64,000 nt of DNA. Origin: Lysobacter concretionis Ko07 = DSM 16239. GTDB taxonomy: Bacteria; Pseudomonadota; Gammaproteobacteria; Xanthomonadales; Xanthomonadaceae. Numbering within the stretch: position 1 is the stretch's first letter; every line of letters starts with the position of its first letter. Position numbers and translations under genes: made by a program. The stretch covers positions 124,001 through 188,000 of the forward strand of contig NZ_AVPS01000008.1 in the NCBI RefSeq assembly GCF_000768345.1, read 5' to 3'. The notes under the pieces are model-generated. The model was not told the origin of the DNA. It made no database searches and saw nothing but the letters and a program-made list of their open reading frames with translations. Below are positions 61,824-64,000 of the stretch, in pieces.

Positions 61824-63856
61824 GCCGGCATCCCCGCCAGCAAGGCGCGGATGCGCCGGCCCAGATGCTCCAGGTACAGGTCGATGTAGCTGATGCCGTT
61901 CTCGTGGTCGATCAGGTACGGGTTCATCAGCGTGTGGCGCAGGATCACCAGCCGGTCGTTGTCGGCCGACTCGTGGTCGCCATCGCCAAGCGAGGCCGGA
62001 TCGATCTGCAGCGCCGACAGGATGCGGCGCATCTCGGTCATGCCGAGTGCCTCGGGCTGCAGGGTGGTCATCGAGCCGAAGAACTGCTTGAGCTGCAGGG
62101 GCTGGCTGGGATCGCAGCGCAGCTCATCGTGCAGCGTGCGCACGAAGGCGTTGGCGCGGGCGATGTCGCGGTTGCCGGCCGGATTGATCGCCACGCAGAC
62201 CAGGTTGCTGTCGGGCGCGAACGGCACCAGCACATGGGCGATGCCGTCCAGCTCGTCGGCCAGCCGCCGGGTGCGCGCATGGAAGGCCTCGGCGGCCAGC
62301 ACGGTCTGGCGCGGCAGGCGGCCGAAGTGGATGTGGTCCAGCGGCAGCACCTTGTGGGTGACGTACACCGCCGCGGCCGCGGCACCGGACTTGGAGCCTT
62401 CCGGCACGAACTGGCCGAGCCGGCGGTAGCGGCTCATGTAATCGGTGGCGCGGGTGTCGTGGAACACGTAATCGGCCGCCTCGGCCAGCAGCGCGGTCGC
62501 GCGGTGGTCGCGGCAGATGAACGCTCCGGCGCCGTAGGGCAGGTAGCCCAGCTTGTGCGGGTCGACGGTGACCGAGTCGGTCCGGCCGAGCGCGGCGAAC
62601 GCGGCATGCACTTCCGGTTGCGGGAAGTGGGCAAAGCCGACACCCACTTCGGCCCGGCTGCGCAGGCTGCCGTCGGGGTTGCGGAACAGGGTCGCCAGAT
62701 AACCGCCCCAGGCGGCATCGACGTGCACGCTGAAGCCCAGCCCGCGGGCCTGGGCGCGGTCGCGCGCGTCGACCACGGCATCGACCGGATCGACCGTGCC
62801 GTATTCGGTGGTGCCGAGCACGGCGACCGCCATCAGCACCGGCTGGCGTTCGCGCTCGCAGCGCTGCAGCGCGTCTTTCAGCGCGTCCGCGTCCAGCCGC
62901 ATGCCGCGCTCGGGCAGCAGTTGCAGCTGGTCGCGACCCAGGCCGAGCAGCTTCAGGCCCTTGCTCCACGAGTAATGCGCGGTGATCGGGGCGAGCACGA
63001 CCGGCACGCGCAACTCGCGGTGGCGGGCGAAAAACTCGACCAGTCCCAGATGCTCCAGCCGCTGCGCCTGCACTGCATCGCGCCAGTGGCAGCGCTCGCC
63101 GGCGGGCTGTGCGGCCAGCCAGGCCTGCCAGTGCTCGAGCAGTTCGATACCTGCGGCTGGACCGAGGTTGAAGGCGGCCCAGTCGTCGGCCGGCAACGCC
63201 AGCTCCGGCACGCCGGCGGCCAGCAGGGCGACCGGGAACGCCTTCAACGCCAGCGCTAGCCGCAGCGCCTGGTAGTTGGCGACGGTGCCGCCGGAGGTGA
63301 GGTGGCCGAACGCGCAGTCCGCGCGCGTGATGTCGTCCGGATAACCCAGCATGCGCGCCAGCTGCAGGCCGACCTTGACCTCCAGGTCGATCGTGACCGG
63401 CGCGGCGTCCTCGCTGACGTTGTTCGGGTTGTACGGCAGCGTCAGGATCTGCGCGGCCAGCCCGGGCAGCAGCAGGTCGGAGGCCATGTGGCCGATGTAG
63501 CGCGGGCTGTGGAACGGCACCGAGCGTTTCAGCGACGCCGACAGCTGGTGCAGTTCGCGCCGCAGCCGCGCCTCGAACGCCTTGTAGTCCGGGTGCTGCG
63601 CGGCGTGGGTCGGGATCGCCGGCGGGTCCTCGGGATGGAAGTTGCGTCGCCAGTACACGTGGTCGCGCAGGAACTCGACCATGAGCTTTTCCAGCAGGCC
63701 GTCGTTCTCGCCGTAGGGCCCGAGGAACAGCGCGTCCAGCATCGGCCGGTCGGGATCCGCTGCGGGCGGCGACGGTACGCGACCCGGCAGGTTGTCCATG
63801 CGCGGCCCGTCCGCCGCTGCGCTTCCAATGTCCACGATGTCAGCCGACCAGACCAT
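61820..63856 (-). CDS. Group II pyridoxal-dependent decarboxylase
   Basis: A 678-residue (from ATG 63856) fold-type I decarboxylase related to glutamate/aromatic/cysteine-sulfinate decarboxylases. The PLP lysine is in VDPHKLGYLPYGAG (about 432) and the Asp-Ala-Ala-Trp block in VHVDAAWGGYL; ITAHYSWSKG and GTTEYGTVDPVD are other anchors. The substrate is unknown. ATG 63856 slightly overlaps the upstream gene; ATG 63799 (MDNLPGR) is an alternative. It is coupled to the cysteine-synthase-like gene. Confidence 0.85.
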   Translation of the reverse strand: MVWSADIVDIGSAAADGPRMDNLPGRVPSPPAADPDRPMLDALFLGPYGENDGLLEKLMVEFLRDHVYWRRNFHPEDPPAIPTHAAQHPDYKAFEARLRRELHQLSASLKRSVPFHSPRYIGHMASDLLLPGLAAQILTLPYNPNNVSEDAAPVTIDLEVKVGLQLARMLGYPDDITRADCAFGHLTSGGTVANYQALRLALALKAFPVALLAAGVPELALPADDWAAFNLGPAAGIELLEHWQAWLAAQPAGERCHWRDAVQAQRLEHLGLVEFFARHRELRVPVVLAPITAHYSWSKGLKLLGLGRDQLQLLPERGMRLDADALKDALQRCERERQPVLMAVAVLGTTEYGTVDPVDAVVDARDRAQARGLGFSVHVDAAWGGYLATLFRNPDGSLRSRAEVGVGFAHFPQPEVHAAFAALGRTDSVTVDPHKLGYLPYGAGAFICRDHRATALLAEAADYVFHDTRATDYMSRYRRLGQFVPEGSKSGAAAAAVYVTHKVLPLDHIHFGRLPRQTVLAAEAFHARTRRLADELDGIAHVLVPFAPDSNLVCVAINPAGNRDIARANAFVRTLHDELRCDPSQPLQLKQFFGSMTTLQPEALGMTEMRRILSALQIDPASLGDGDHESADNDRLVILRHTLMNPYLIDHENGISYIDLYLEHLGRRIRALLAGMPA

Positions 63857-64000
63857 GCAGGAACCCCCAGGGACTGTGTGCGCGGGCAATCGAATACACC
63901 ATCGCGAAGGTCAGCAGCGCGGCGACATAGAAACCCGCCTTGGCCAGCCGGGTGCGCCCGCGTTTGATCGCGAACGCGCCCAGCACGACGTACACCACCA
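63840..64000 (-). CDS. SirB2-family membrane protein, 3' part
   Basis: The C-terminal 53 residues of a membrane protein. On the minus strand the last codons read VVYVVLGAFAIKRGRT, then a hydrophobic helix (KAGFYVAALLTFAMVYSIAR) and GFLHGLVG before TGA at 63842-63840. This pattern fits the end of SirB2-type small membrane proteins of unknown role. The 5' part lies outside the window. Confidence 0.65.
   Translation of the reverse strand, partial: VVYVVLGAFAIKRGRTRLAKAGFYVAALLTFAMVYSIARAHSPWGFLHGLVG

Overview
The window is about 64 kb of very GC-rich, gene-dense chromosome. The gene content (ATP synthase operon, glmU/glmS, a cobalamin-riboswitch TonB receptor, short GTAGGAGCG REP doublets, an FNR-type regulator, cbb3 oxidase, copper nitrite reductase, ubiTUV) suggests a facultatively denitrifying gammaproteobacterium of the Lysobacteraceae/Xanthomonadaceae (Lysobacter, Luteimonas, Thermomonas or Pseudoxanthomonas relatives). 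That placement is inferred from gene content and repeats, not from a search. I saw no rRNA, tRNA, CRISPR array, prophage or insertion sequence.

Layout. 1-2.7 kb: end of the atp operon (atpG-D-C). 2.9-5.3 kb: a GtrA-like/GT-C-like membrane pair. 5.4-6.8 kb: glmU. 6.9-14.4 kb: a six-gene minus-strand block (membrane-fusion protein, ABC ATPase, two MacB/FtsX-type permeases, NtrC-type regulator, NtrY-type kinase) preceded by a good sigma-54 promoter and two upstream palindromes. 14.6-16.5 kb: glmS. 16.5-19.3 kb: an MFS exporter and a TerC-family gene behind a yybP-ykoY (Mn2+) riboswitch. 19.3-25.4 kb: a DUF3592-like gene, a cobalamin riboswitch with btuB, a TfoX-C-like gene with free-methionine sulfoxide reductase, bioD, a phasin and queD.

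25.4-52 kb is dominated by low-oxygen respiration. It carries fnr, the tightly overlapped ccoNOQP-X-GHIS-safE operon, two small membrane genes divergent from a MocR-type regulator, nirK-nirV-sco, a denitrification-linked group (a 56-residue ORF, a DUF2249 gene, an NnrS-like membrane protein), a chorismate mutase-UbiT fusion, nadAB, fabAB, an orphan restriction-endonuclease-like gene of lower GC, and ubiUV. FNR-type sites (TTGAT-N4-ATCAA or close variants) lie before ccoN, ubiU and ubiD at exactly the same distance from the start codon, two more lie in the nirK upstream region, and one lies inside the chorismate mutase-ubiT coding frame.

52-58.9 kb: a TetR-controlled membrane-fusion/ABC exporter, then a PepSY-cytochrome b561-OmpR-kinase cassette. 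58.9-64 kb: ubiD, a cysteine-synthase-like PLP enzyme translationally coupled to a PLP decarboxylase, and the 3' end of a SirB2-like gene. Taken together, the central genes would support high-affinity oxygen respiration, nitrite reduction to NO and oxygen-independent ubiquinone synthesis, probably all under FNR.
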